NCBI GenBank assembly: GCA_023382535.1
Contig: JAHDWA010000001.1
Span: 434,001-498,000, forward strand
Direction: 5' to 3'
DNA length: 64,000 nt
From: Anaerolineae bacterium
Lineage (GTDB): Bacteria > Chloroflexota > Anaerolineae > 4572-78 > J111
Part shown: piece by piece, positions 47,561-56,328 of the stretch
Layout of the letters: each line of letters begins with the position of its first letter
Position numbering within the stretch: position 1 is the first letter of the stretch
Program-made: the position numbers and the translations under genes
The notes under the pieces: generated by a model
What the model was told of the DNA's origin: nothing
The model's database searches: none
Seen by the model: the letters and a program-made list of their open reading frames with translations, nothing else

Positions 47561-47970
47561 GGGAGATCTTCAAGGGAGCTTCAACATTGGGCCGGATATT
47601 ATCCACACTATGTTATCGACAGAATGCTTGATTCCTTCCGGTGGTACTTCTCTGCAGAGACCTTGCCCGACCCCGCTTATGTTTTTTGTTGCCAGATAAA
47701 GCGTGACCCACAATAGCCAGGCTTGACCTTTCTCTGGCAAATACTCCACGTAATGTTTTAGGCATTGCATTCGTTCATGGCATATTCTTGATTAGACCGG
47801 GTGATAAGGGGGAGTTTGCATTTTTGAGACTACAGCCCGGGGTGAGTATGCCGGCTTTTGGTGGGCGAAAACACCCTTCAAAAAGCCCCTGTCTTCAGTT
47901 TTGCCGCCGCAATAATCCGTTTGGCAATTGCCGCACAAAAATTAAGTCGTTTGCGCTAAACCGAACCGAT
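47561..47970. other. 410-bp non-coding stretch after IS1182
   Basis: I see no gene, no repeat shared with the rest of the window and no convincing promoter. Short open frames on both strands have no family-like features. The stretch probably holds decayed sequence continuous with the cytochrome c remnant beside it. Confidence 0.4.
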
Positions 47971-48165
47971 TCATTGGCGCAGCGTCCGAATATAAGCCAC
48001 GATATTGTACAGATCTATTAAAGCAGGATTATTGCCTTTAGCTGGCATCGTCACCCCGGTGGTATTCAGTGGGTCATCTGGGCCGCGACCAACTTTGATA
48101 AACTCAACCAGTTCGCTGTCGCTTTTTCCGGCGACAAAATCACTGATCACCAGGTTTTTACCCAA
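47971..48165 (-). pseudogene. 3' fragment of a cytochrome c gene
   Basis: About 65 codons: GKNLVISDFVAGKSDSELVEFIKVGRGPDDPLNTTGVTMPAKGNNPALIDLYNIVAYIRTLRQ. This is the C-terminal half of a class I cytochrome c, with the axial-Met loop GVTMPAKGNNP and the last helix. The haem site CxxCH is missing: upstream, the frame runs into sequence without it (the codons before are T-G-L). A remnant of a respiratory cytochrome. Confidence 0.7.
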
Positions 48166-48812
48166 ACCCGTGACCTATTATACTTTGCTAGTCGTTATCG
48201 AGACCTTTTTTGACATCCGCATTAAAAAGCTGGATAATTCCCGTCGAATGGATGGCAAATGATGCTGCTGAAAGAAGTTTTTAGGGGTTGGCTTCAAAAA
48301 TTTAGCTATGCTTTCCTCATTTTCTGCATCGGCGGAATGGATTCGCTCATCTATTTTGATGGCTTTTTGCCTGGCCACGAACATGGGCTGCATCCTTACC
48401 ACTTGAGTATTTGGACAGAGCCGGTTCACCATCATAACCCCCTACCTCCCCCGTCGCAGTCAAATATTTTAACGCTTTTGACAACGACCTATCAAAATAC
48501 CACACAGGGCGTAACCTGTTCTTGCCACCTGAGCCCGAGTAACGCCTCTTTGTTAACCATAACCCAAACAAACTTCTTTATTGACTCTCCTTTTTTTAAC
48601 CGGATTTTTGCGTCTAGCGTAGTTGGGCGCTCTATCTGGCTCTCCCCGCCGGATAAACCTCCACAATTATATTTCTCCTAAATTACTACACCCGACCATT
48701 TTGGTCGAGAAAAGCTCACAAGTCGCCAAGAAAAAACTTGGCATTTTTGGCGTCTTTGCCTGAAAAATAGGGTTAGATCATAGAAAAAAGCAAAACAATT
48801 AGGAGAAATCTA
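48166..48812. other. 647-bp A/T-rich non-coding stretch
   Basis: No gene that I can support, though both strands have open frames of 75-140 codons, which lack family features and ribosome-binding sites. The base composition is lower in G+C than the neighbours. Near the right end, GCCAAG-AAAAAA-CTTGGC (about 48723-48740), with CATTTTTGGCG after it, resembles the TTGGC dyads seen upstream of other genes and lies about 75 bp before the next start codon. Confidence 0.4.
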
Positions 48813-49451
48813 ATGCAAGTGGATTTTTTTGAGCAACGCATCAACAAACCGGGCTTGGCCGCCGGCGCAGCCGGCCTGATGATTGTGGCCGGCCTGATCC
48901 ATCTAATCATCGTGCCAATCCACTGGGCGCACGCCCAGGCGCACGGCCTGTTTTTTGTGATAATGGGTCTAGTGCAAATCGGTTGGGGCATTGCCTTCTG
49001 GCGATGGCCTTCAGTAGCTCTGTATCGCCTCGGCACGGTGCTGGCCGGTGGGTTGATTACCCTTTGGGTCATTACCCGGCTGCTCCCCGCACCCTTTGAA
49101 CATGCGCCTGGAACGGTTGATATTTATGGGATTATCTGCAAGGCAGCGGAATTTCTGGGGATCGGCATGCTGATAGCTCTGGTGGTTGCTGGTGCAGCTT
49201 CTAGAGAAATGAGACAGGCGGCCTGGCGGGCTGTAGGGATATTGCTGATTATAGCTTTTATTAGTGGGTGGATTGCCTATGGCCTGGGCTTTGCTATTGA
49301 GCCGGCGCTCCCCTGGTTGGGAGGTGGAGGTGGCCACGACGAGGGACAACCCGGACAGGAACACGAAGGAGGCGATCATGACGCCGACTCCGGGCATGCT
49401 CAAGAACCAACATCCGATCATAATCAGGAACCCTCGTCCGAGCACGACTAG
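48813..49451 (+). CDS. four-helix membrane protein with His-rich tail
   Basis: 212 residues. Helices at about 17-38, 43-62, 70-90 and 105-128, then 138-160; the C-terminus is Gly-rich then acidic/His-rich (HDEGQPGQEHEGGDHDADSGHAQEPTSDHNQE). The tail is suited to binding divalent metals or copper. I do not recognise the family. AGGAG lies 7 nt upstream. It probably starts an operon with the exported protein and CopC-CopD protein downstream (gaps 9 and 18 bp). A 70-bp copy of part of it lies at 53563. Confidence 0.75.
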   Translation: MQVDFFEQRINKPGLAAGAAGLMIVAGLIHLIIVPIHWAHAQAHGLFFVIMGLVQIGWGIAFWRWPSVALYRLGTVLAGGLITLWVITRLLPAPFEHAPGTVDIYGIICKAAEFLGIGMLIALVVAGAASREMRQAAWRAVGILLIIAFISGWIAYGLGFAIEPALPWLGGGGGHDEGQPGQEHEGGDHDADSGHAQEPTSDHNQEPSSEHD

Positions 49452-49460
49452 ACTTAGGCA

Positions 49461-50165
49461 ATGGAAAACACAATGTTGAAAAACATCAAAGTACAAGCGA
49501 GCGCGACACGTCCCCTCCAGCGCATTTTGATTGGATTATTTTTGCTGGCCTTCTGCCTCACTCCTTTGACGGCTTCGGCCCATAAAGAGGTAAATGTTGG
49601 CAGTTATGTTTTTGAAATCGGCTGGACCAATGAGCCAGTCCTCGTGAGTGAACGTAACGGTCTCTACTTGTTCATCACTTCTGCAAATGAGAGCGATCAT
49701 GCCGAGGAGACAAGCGATCATAACCAATCCGTGGAAGCGAGCGAGCACGATCACGCCGAAGCGACGAGCCAAAACAGTCAGATCGCCAGTGTGACCGGAG
49801 CCGAAGCGACGCTCGAATTCGCCGTTGAATATGGCGGTGTCCGTAAAACCTACCCATTGCGGCCCGTACCCGGCAGCCCCGGCCAATACACCGTTGACCT
49901 CATCCCAACTCGTGAAGGTCAATACACGTTTATCTTCAGCGGCTCGATCAATGGTGAAGCGGTTGAGCTAGAGTTTGAGCCGGAGGAAGTGGAGCCGGTA
50001 GGCGATTTGGCTTTTCCAGAAGCGCCGTTGTCCGGAGCGCAACTGACAGCCCAACTCGCCACCGTGCAGGCCCAGGCCAATACCAGCCAAATGATTGCCA
50101 TTGGAGGAGTGATGCTTGGGTTGATTGGGGCGGGACTGGGAGTTTATGGCCTAGTAAAGAAGTAG
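49461..50165 (+). CDS. exported protein with C-terminal anchor
   Basis: 234 residues. Signal ending TASA-HKEV (about 41), a beta-rich domain starting with His (KEVNVGSYVFEIGWTNEPVLVSERNGLYLFI), interrupted by an acidic/His-rich loop (SDHAEETSDHNQSVEASEHDH), and a C-terminal helix (about 211-231). The mature start His followed by a beta sandwich recalls CopC, and the following gene encodes CopC-CopD. A copper carrier is possible. Confidence 0.75.
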   Translation: MENTMLKNIKVQASATRPLQRILIGLFLLAFCLTPLTASAHKEVNVGSYVFEIGWTNEPVLVSERNGLYLFITSANESDHAEETSDHNQSVEASEHDHAEATSQNSQIASVTGAEATLEFAVEYGGVRKTYPLRPVPGSPGQYTVDLIPTREGQYTFIFSGSINGEAVELEFEPEEVEPVGDLAFPEAPLSGAQLTAQLATVQAQANTSQMIAIGGVMLGLIGAGLGVYGLVKK

Positions 50166-50183
50166 TATCATGACTCATAGTCA

Positions 50184-52367
50184 ATGAGACTCCGTTTGTT
50201 TATTCTAACGCTGGCGCTGTTCAGCCTATTGGCTATCTTTGCTGCGCCAATCTTGGCGCATGGCGAGTTGCTACGCTCTGTGCCCGAGGCCAATGCCGTC
50301 CTCAACCGTCCCCCGGCGCAAATCGAACTCTTCTTCAGCGAGGCACTGGAGTCTTCATTCAGCTTCATCAAGGTCTTTGACTCCGCCGGGACGCAGGTAG
50401 ATACTGGCGACGCAAGGACAGACCCGACTGACCCAGCCCGTCTGCGCGTCTCGCTTCGCTCCCTCCCCGACGGGGTCTATACTGTCTCCTGGCAGGTGCT
50501 TTCGGCAGTGGATGGTCATGTGACCGCCGGCGCGTTCCCGTTTGCCATCGGCAATGTAGACGCCGCGACTCTGGCTGCGGCAGAACAGGCCAGCCGAACC
50601 GTGAAACTCTTACCCGCCGAGATTGTGGCTCGTTGGCTGACCTATCTGGCTATAGCAACCCTGGTGGGCGGTCTACTCTTTGTCTTGCTGGTATGGCAGC
50701 CCGCTGCACGGATTGAAGCCAATGATCCAGCCTACCAGGCGCTCTGGCGACACCTGGCTCTGCTCGCCCTCCTGAGCCTGGCGCTGGCCCAAATCCTGGC
50801 CCTCCTCGTCCAGGCCGGACAGGCCAGCGGAACGGAACTAGCCGCGCCGTGGAGTCCCGCTGTTGGTCAAATTCTGTTTAGCACCCACTACGGCACCCTT
50901 TGGTTGGCTCGTTTGGCTCTGGCCTTGGCTCTGGTTGGCCTCCTCCCGGCGACGCCGCGCACGCGCTGGTTCGCAGTTGGGGCGGCGCTGCTGCTGCCCC
51001 TCACCATCAGCCTCGGCAGCCATGCCGCCGCCGAAGCCAAGCCCTTTTTGCCAGTCCTGGCCGATTGGGTGCATCTCTTGGCTACCTCAACCTGGGTGGG
51101 CGGCCTGATCTACTTTGTCGCCGGTCTCTGGGCTACCCGGTCACTTGACCCCGCGATTCGGACTCGTCTGACGGCACGCCTCATTCCGCGCTTCTCTGCC
51201 CTGGCCTTGCTCAGTGTCGGCCTGCTGGCACTGACGGGTCTCTACTCTGCCATTTTGCGCGTCGGTACGTTTGAAGCGCTCCTGAACACCTGGTATGGTC
51301 GAACCCTGATAGTCAAATTGGCTGTGGCCCTACCCATGATCATGCTCGGAGCAGTCAATCTCTTCAATACCCGCCCAGCAATGAAACGAGCCGCTGCCCA
51401 ACCAGGAGACAATTCCTCGTTGGCGGCTCGTTTTCGTCGGCTTGTTGGGGGTGAAGTTACGCTTGGCTTGATAGTCCTGCTAAGTGTTGGCGTGTTGACC
51501 GCGCTGCCGCCGCCCCAACTCACCTCCAGCCCACCGGCGCTTGACTTTTCAATAGAGGTGGACGACTTGAACCTGGCTTTGAACATCACGCCGGGGCGCG
51601 TTGGACTGAATACCTTCACCGTCTCCATTCGTAGCGACGGGCAGCCGGTCGAACAAGCTAAGGAGGTAGCTCTACGTTTTACCCCGACGACAGCCAATGT
51701 TCCACCCAGCGAAGCTCAGCTCATTGAGCAGGGCAACGGCCAATATGCGATCAAAGGTTCATACCTCAGCCTGCCCGATGCCTGGCAAGTGCAGGCGGTA
51801 ATCCGACGCCAGGACAAATTTGATTCCTTTGCCAACTTTACCGTAGATATTAGCCCTTCCGCCGCCTCGACCTATTCCTGGCCGCAAGTCAATGGGGCGC
51901 TCTTGCTGATAACGGCTGTGGCCTATGCCTTTGTCGTCAGAAACTTGAGCGGGACGCGACGGCAATGGCTGGGATGGGGAATAGCGCCGGCATTGGCGCT
52001 CGTTTGGGTCGGCCTGACTCTCCTCTTGCGCCCGCCGGTCAGCGCCGAAGCCGGGCCAGTTAATCCCATTCCCCCCAACGCCGCCTCGTTGAGGGCCGGG
52101 CAGGCGCTCTACGAACGCAACTGTCTCTCCTGTCATGGCCCCACTGGCCTGGGCGACGGTCCAGTCGGCTTGACCCTCAACCCACGCCCCGCCGACCTGA
52201 CCCAACACACCATTCCCGGTGTTCATCCCGATAGCCAACTCTACGAGTGGATTAGCGAGGGTTTTCCCGGTTCAGTCATGCCGGCGTTCCGTGACGCCTT
52301 AACCGAAGAGGAACGCTGGCACCTGGTCAATTACATCCGAACGCTCGCTTTCGTCAAAAAAGAGTAG
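50184..52367 (+). CDS. CopC-CopD-cytochrome c fusion protein
   Basis: 727 residues in three parts. Residues 1-120: signal and CopC domain beginning AHGELLRSVPEANAVL, with the His for Cu(II). Residues 140-420: eight-helix CopD-type copper importer. Residues 420-560: a second extracytoplasmic beta domain (LDFSIEVDDLNLALNITPGRVGLNTFTVSI) of the kind found in YtkA/CopC fusions. After a helix at about 565, the C-terminus (about 640-727) is a class I cytochrome c with CLSCH and candidate Met in GSVMPAFRDALT. A copper carrier joined to a redox centre suggests reduction or oxidation of copper coupled to uptake. Confidence 0.9.
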   Translation: MRLRLFILTLALFSLLAIFAAPILAHGELLRSVPEANAVLNRPPAQIELFFSEALESSFSFIKVFDSAGTQVDTGDARTDPTDPARLRVSLRSLPDGVYTVSWQVLSAVDGHVTAGAFPFAIGNVDAATLAAAEQASRTVKLLPAEIVARWLTYLAIATLVGGLLFVLLVWQPAARIEANDPAYQALWRHLALLALLSLALAQILALLVQAGQASGTELAAPWSPAVGQILFSTHYGTLWLARLALALALVGLLPATPRTRWFAVGAALLLPLTISLGSHAAAEAKPFLPVLADWVHLLATSTWVGGLIYFVAGLWATRSLDPAIRTRLTARLIPRFSALALLSVGLLALTGLYSAILRVGTFEALLNTWYGRTLIVKLAVALPMIMLGAVNLFNTRPAMKRAAAQPGDNSSLAARFRRLVGGEVTLGLIVLLSVGVLTALPPPQLTSSPPALDFSIEVDDLNLALNITPGRVGLNTFTVSIRSDGQPVEQAKEVALRFTPTTANVPPSEAQLIEQGNGQYAIKGSYLSLPDAWQVQAVIRRQDKFDSFANFTVDISPSAASTYSWPQVNGALLLITAVAYAFVVRNLSGTRRQWLGWGIAPALALVWVGLTLLLRPPVSAEAGPVNPIPPNAASLRAGQALYERNCLSCHGPTGLGDGPVGLTLNPRPADLTQHTIPGVHPDSQLYEWISEGFPGSVMPAFRDALTEEERWHLVNYIRTLAFVKKE

Positions 52368-52380
52368 CCGGAACGGAAGG

Positions 52381-53481
52381 ATGGCTAAGTGTAGCAAAGA
52401 TAAAACGATGAAAACGAAACTCTCATTGATCTTCCCCCTGCTGGCGCTATTGCTGGTCGCCTGCTCAGTTGAAATCACCGAAGTAACGCCCGTTTCCGCC
52501 ACACCGACCCGTGTGCCCGCCGCCGCTACGCCTTTACCGTGGGCTGATCTGAGCCTCACCGGGCAACTGATATTTTTAAGGGGTGAGGGTGATATGCGGC
52601 AGTCATTAGTTAAACTTGATCTTGCGTCGGGGGCGCTGCTGCCCCTTTTCGACCCGCCAGACGAGGGACGCCTAAGTAACGCGGCCATTTCACCTGACGG
52701 GACTCAGGTTGTGATGATTTATGCCCCGCCGGCCCCCGACCAGTCAGGGCCGGGTGATACCGGCCTATATCTCCTATCCACCGAGTGTGCTAGCCTGCCC
52801 GAAGGGTGCGGTTCGCAAGCACCGACCCTCCTGCGGCAAAATAAGCAGGAGTGGTTCGTCACCCCTACCTGGTCGCCCGACGGCAAGTACATCTATTACG
52901 CCCATTTTGTCCAACGGGCCAGCCTAAACGTCTCAGATTACACAATTGAGCGCATGACCTATCCTGGGGGTCAATCTGAAGTGGTACTGGAGAACGCCCT
53001 GTGGCCCCGTCTCTCTCCCGATGGCTCAAAACTGGCCTATCTTTCATTCGACCCGGCTAACTTCAACCAAATGCTTAAGGTTGCTGAAGCGGACGGGACC
53101 AATCCCCAGCTCCTTATTCCGGCCGACACCTTTACCGTAATAGACGATCACTTTTTCTCACCCGATGGCAGTATCATCGTCTTCAGTGCTCCCACTGAAT
53201 TCACTGCTGTGGGACCTTCTTGGCTGGAGCAACTCCTGGGCGTGCGGACGGCCTCAGCGCATAGTTTTCCTTCGGACTGGTGGCGTATTTCGGCGACAGG
53301 TGGAGAACCTGAGCGCCTGACCCAGATCTCCAGTATCGGGCTATATGGCACTTTTGCCCCCAATGGCAACCATATTGCCTTTATTGACCTTTTTGGGGTG
53401 TATGTGATGAACCCAGACGGGACCGAAATTTTACAACTGCTCGACCTTACGGCTATGGGAATGTTACAGTGGCAGCCGTAA
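52381..53481 (+). CDS. beta-propeller (TolB-like) lipoprotein
   Basis: 366 residues. Signal with lipobox LLVAC (Cys about 28). Repeats such as AAISPDGTQVVMIYA, PTWSPDGKYIYYAH, PRLSPDGSKLAYLS, HFFSPDGSIIVFSA and TFAPNGNHIAFID are WD40/PD40 TolB-type propeller blades. It should be an extracytoplasmic protein-binding propeller. The ATG at 52408 is an alternative start that begins a more typical signal. Follows the copper fusion gene by 13 bp, so probably co-transcribed. Confidence 0.83.
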   Translation: MAKCSKDKTMKTKLSLIFPLLALLLVACSVEITEVTPVSATPTRVPAAATPLPWADLSLTGQLIFLRGEGDMRQSLVKLDLASGALLPLFDPPDEGRLSNAAISPDGTQVVMIYAPPAPDQSGPGDTGLYLLSTECASLPEGCGSQAPTLLRQNKQEWFVTPTWSPDGKYIYYAHFVQRASLNVSDYTIERMTYPGGQSEVVLENALWPRLSPDGSKLAYLSFDPANFNQMLKVAEADGTNPQLLIPADTFTVIDDHFFSPDGSIIVFSAPTEFTAVGPSWLEQLLGVRTASAHSFPSDWWRISATGGEPERLTQISSIGLYGTFAPNGNHIAFIDLFGVYVMNPDGTEILQLLDLTAMGMLQWQP

Positions 53482-53512
53482 TTGATTAGACTTAAAATTA
53501 GCGCAACGATCA

Positions 53513-53549
53513 TTCACTTTTTGTTCATCAAGAAATGATACTATTTCAG
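53513..53549 (+). promoter_or_regulatory. TTCAC-N18-TGATAC promoter-like element
   Basis: TTCAC (53513-53517), 18 nt, TGATACTATTTCAG (53536-53549). The same pair with identical spacing occurs at 56258-56294 (TTCAC, 18 nt, TGATACCATTTCAG) upstream of the DUF3105/DUF305 genes. The form resembles the paired boxes of an alternative sigma factor. Confidence 0.4.
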
Positions 53550-53562
53550 TAATCAAACCCTT

Positions 53563-53632
53563 CTGTTTCGTCTCGATATCGTGCTAGTCGGTCGGTTGAT
53601 TACTCTCTGGGTGATCACCTGGCTGCTTATCT
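53563..53632 (+). pseudogene. duplicated fragment of the 48813 membrane protein gene
   Basis: The translation LFRLDIVLVGRLITLWVITWLL matches LYRLGTVLAGGLITLWVITRLL from the gene at 48813 (DNA 49018-49087). About three quarters of the bases agree over 70 bp. Neither flank continues the similarity, so it is a small remnant of a duplication. Confidence 0.6.
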
Positions 53633-53656
53633 GTTCTTACCCAATAAGTGTTACAA

Positions 53657-54066
53657 ATGCTCAAAAGCTATTGTCTCTTGATCGTCATCATGATTACGGG
53701 TATATGGTTAACAGCTTGCGGCCGCATCCAACAGAGCCGGCCCCAAGACGGAGCCATCATTATTGAGATGACTGTGAAACCAACCCAACCCCAGGTCGGT
53801 CGGCAAACCTGGTCTTCACCGTGACCGACAAAGCGGGCCGGCCCATCAACGATGCTACTTTGGAGATAGAAGGCAACATGATCCACGCTGGGATGAGTCC
53901 TATTTCGGCCCGCACTACCGCCAGCGAAGAAGGACGTTACACTACCTCGCTTGAATGGACGATGGCCGGCGATTGGATTGTAACTGTCAACGTCTCTTTA
54001 GTGGATGGGCAGGTCGTGGTTCACCAATTTCCGGTATCGGTACAGAAAGCTGCCGGGCAGGAGTAA
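53657..54066 (+). pseudogene. YtkA-like lipoprotein gene, frameshifted
   Basis: ATG at 53657 gives a signal with lipobox LTAC, then IIIEMTVKPTQPQVGRQ in the first frame. Near 53805 the frame changes, and LVFTVTDKAGRPINDATLEIEGNMIHAGMSPISARTTASEEGRYTTSLEWTMAGDWIVTVNVSL follows, a YtkA-like domain. One extra A in CAAACC would restore the frame. YtkA-like domains are common in copper and energy-metabolism gene sets. A lost base in a short A-run can be real or a sequencing artefact. Confidence 0.72.
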
Positions 54067-54083
54067 GAGGCTAAAGTTTGACC

Positions 54084-55562
54084 ATGACATTTATACCTCT
54101 GACCGAAACAAAGAAAATTCCCCCAAGCTATCAGCGGACCGTAGATATACTTACCTGGCCGATCATCGGCCCCTTTCTACGCTGGAGACACGCCCGACGC
54201 GCCATGCAAATTATTACTCTGGTGATTGCGGGCTTCCTCATCTTCGATGGCTTGCTTGGGCCGCAGCAAGCGCCTAAAAACTTAGCTACGGTGACAACCT
54301 GGGTGCATTACCGGGGCTTTGCCATCTTGGCTCTCTTCATTGTCGGCAACCTTTTCTGCATGGCCTGCCCATTTATGCTCCCGCGGGAGTTGGGCCGCCG
54401 GTTGGGCGCTGCGTTGGGGCTGCAAGGCAAAGTCCCCCACCGCCTTCGCAATAAATGGCTGGCGATTGTTCTGCTCATCACTTTCTTCTTCAGTTATGAA
54501 CTCTATGACCTCTGGGCCAGTCCCTGGCTGACCGCCTGGCTTATCATTGGCTATTTCCTGGCCGCCTTTGTCGTGGACACCTTCTTTCGGGGAGCGGCCT
54601 TCTGTAAATACGTCTGCCCCCTGGGTCAATTTAACTTTTTAGGCTCGCTGGTCTCTCCGGCCGAAATAAAAATCCGTCGCGCCGACACGTGCGCGACCTG
54701 CCGCACCAAAGATTGTATCGCTGGTAACAAACGCACCGGCCAACGCGGCTGCGAATTATGGCTATTTCAGGAGAAAAAAGTAGGCAACATGGACTGCACC
54801 TTCTGCCTTGATTGCGTCCAGGCCTGTCCGCACGATAACATAGGCTTACTCGCCCGCGTGCCCACGCAGGAGTTGTGGTCCGACCCCCGTCGCTCTGGCA
54901 TTGGACGCTTTGGCCAGCGGTGGGATTTGGCGGCGTTGGTGATTGTGCTGACTTTTAGCGCATACCTCAACGCCTTTGGCATGATTAGCCCGGTCTACGC
55001 TTTGCAGCAAAACCTAGCTGAATGGCTAAATACCACCTCGGAAACACCCGGCCTGCTTTTGATTTTTGCGGTCGGCCTGGTTCTTTTGCCGGCGGCGCTC
55101 CTGAGCCTAGCTAGCTTTTGCAGCCGCCTCCTTTCTGGCCACACCCAAGAACCTTTGAGCGTTGTCATCCATCGTTTTGCTTACAGCCTTATCCCCTTAG
55201 GCTTTGGCATGTGGTTAGCCCATTATGCTTTCCACTTCCTCACCGGAGTGCTAACGCTCATCCCGGTATCCCAATCCTTTCTCAATGATAGCGGGCTTGA
55301 CGTCGGCCGACCTCAGTGGCAGCTTGGCCCGGCAGTGCCGCTCGACTGGCTCTTTCCCATTCAGGCGGTTTTCCTTTACTTGGGTTTATTTGGTTCCCTG
55401 GTCGTTGGGTTTCAAATTGCGGTAGGTCATTATAAAACGCGCAAGGCTGCGCTGCGCGCTTTCTTGCCGTGGGGCATCCTAGCGCTGCTCATGCTGGCGG
55501 CGGCCTTGTGGATTATGCTTCAGCCGATGGAGATGCGCGGCACCATTTTTCAGGGATTGTAA
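54084..55562 (+). CDS. membrane polyferredoxin (FixG/RdxA/NosR-like)
   Basis: 492 residues. Five or more helices with Fe-S motifs: CMACPF (about 89) in a helix loop, AAFCKYVCPLGQFNF (about 170), CATCRTKDC (about 200) and CTFCLDCVQACPH (about 235), as in membrane-bound ferredoxins of the FixG/RdxA/YccM group. The C-terminal half has four more helices. These proteins handle electrons in oxidase copper loading or nitrous-oxide and thiol reduction. Start at 54084 (ATG) rather than the in-frame TTG at 54078. 17 bp after the YtkA-like gene. Confidence 0.87.
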   Translation: MTFIPLTETKKIPPSYQRTVDILTWPIIGPFLRWRHARRAMQIITLVIAGFLIFDGLLGPQQAPKNLATVTTWVHYRGFAILALFIVGNLFCMACPFMLPRELGRRLGAALGLQGKVPHRLRNKWLAIVLLITFFFSYELYDLWASPWLTAWLIIGYFLAAFVVDTFFRGAAFCKYVCPLGQFNFLGSLVSPAEIKIRRADTCATCRTKDCIAGNKRTGQRGCELWLFQEKKVGNMDCTFCLDCVQACPHDNIGLLARVPTQELWSDPRRSGIGRFGQRWDLAALVIVLTFSAYLNAFGMISPVYALQQNLAEWLNTTSETPGLLLIFAVGLVLLPAALLSLASFCSRLLSGHTQEPLSVVIHRFAYSLIPLGFGMWLAHYAFHFLTGVLTLIPVSQSFLNDSGLDVGRPQWQLGPAVPLDWLFPIQAVFLYLGLFGSLVVGFQIAVGHYKTRKAALRAFLPWGILALLMLAAALWIMLQPMEMRGTIFQGL

Positions 55563-55563
55563 G

Positions 55564-56115
55564 ATGCTACAACGACTACAGTTATATCGAATTATCGCCA
55601 GTCTGGTCGTCATTATCATCACATCAACGGTTTACGAACTGCTCTACCCTGTCCTGGCTATCGGCCCTGGCACAGGGGGCAGCAAAATCCGGGTCAGCGA
55701 TGAAAGAATTGGGCCCTACATTTTACTGGTAGCGACAGCTCCGCTGCCGGTTACAGTGGGGCAAATGAGTGTGTGGGTGCGTGTTACCGACGGCCAAACC
55801 AACCAGGTTCGCCGTGATGCAATAGTTACAGTTGAGGCCACACCCTTCGACGGCGGCCCAACCCTCACCGCTCAGGGCAGTCACCAAAATGCGGGCAATG
55901 ATTACGATTACGTGGCCCATCTCCCGGTTGAACGCACCGGCCAGTGGAACATTGCGGTTTTGGTAGAGGATGAGCCAGGCCAGGCCGAGACGACTTTTAC
56001 TGAAACTGTTACCAGGGGTCTGGGCATTCAAGTGTTGGTAGCGATAGGCTTGCCCTTTGTGGTACTGGCGGTGGTCGTTGCCATATATTTGTGGCGGCGA
56101 GCGGCGATGGCATAG
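55564..56115 (+). CDS. bitopic membrane protein with external beta domain
   Basis: 183 residues. N-terminal helix (about 8-30), an external Ig/YtkA-like domain (GPYILLVATAPLPVTVGQMSVWVRVTDGQTNQVRRDAIVTVEATPFDG ... GQWNIAVLVEDEPGQAETTF), and a C-terminal helix (about 155-178). The beta domain is of the same type as in the YtkA-like protein two genes upstream. Starts 1 bp after the polyferredoxin stop, so co-translated. Function unknown. Confidence 0.75.
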   Translation: MLQRLQLYRIIASLVVIIITSTVYELLYPVLAIGPGTGGSKIRVSDERIGPYILLVATAPLPVTVGQMSVWVRVTDGQTNQVRRDAIVTVEATPFDGGPTLTAQGSHQNAGNDYDYVAHLPVERTGQWNIAVLVEDEPGQAETTFTETVTRGLGIQVLVAIGLPFVVLAVVVAIYLWRRAAMA

Positions 56116-56257
56116 TCATGTGGTTGTCAAATTGGGTCTTGTCTCATTGCCGAAAAAGCTATTGATAGGGAAAGGAGCTTGCCACAACGCTTAACCAGCG
56201 AGCCAATTGCCCGATTCATCAGTTCAGCTAAAATTAGTAAAAAGTGTACCTGTCTTG

Positions 56258-56294
56258 TTCACCCGTCATTCATTCAAATGTGATACCATTTCAG
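56258..56294 (+). promoter_or_regulatory. TTCAC-N18-TGATAC promoter-like element
   Basis: TTCAC (56258-56262), 18 nt, TGATACCATTTCAG (56281-56294), 34 bp before the DUF3105 start. Matches the element at 53513-53549 in both boxes and spacing. Confidence 0.45.
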
Positions 56295-56328
56295 ATATAC
56301 GAATCACCATAAAAAATGGAGATAAACA

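Noticed and set aside
48259..48681. A 140-codon plus-strand frame starting MMLLKEVFRG.
   Set aside because: No ribosome-binding site, no family-like sequence, and irregular composition; probably chance in A/T-rich decayed DNA.
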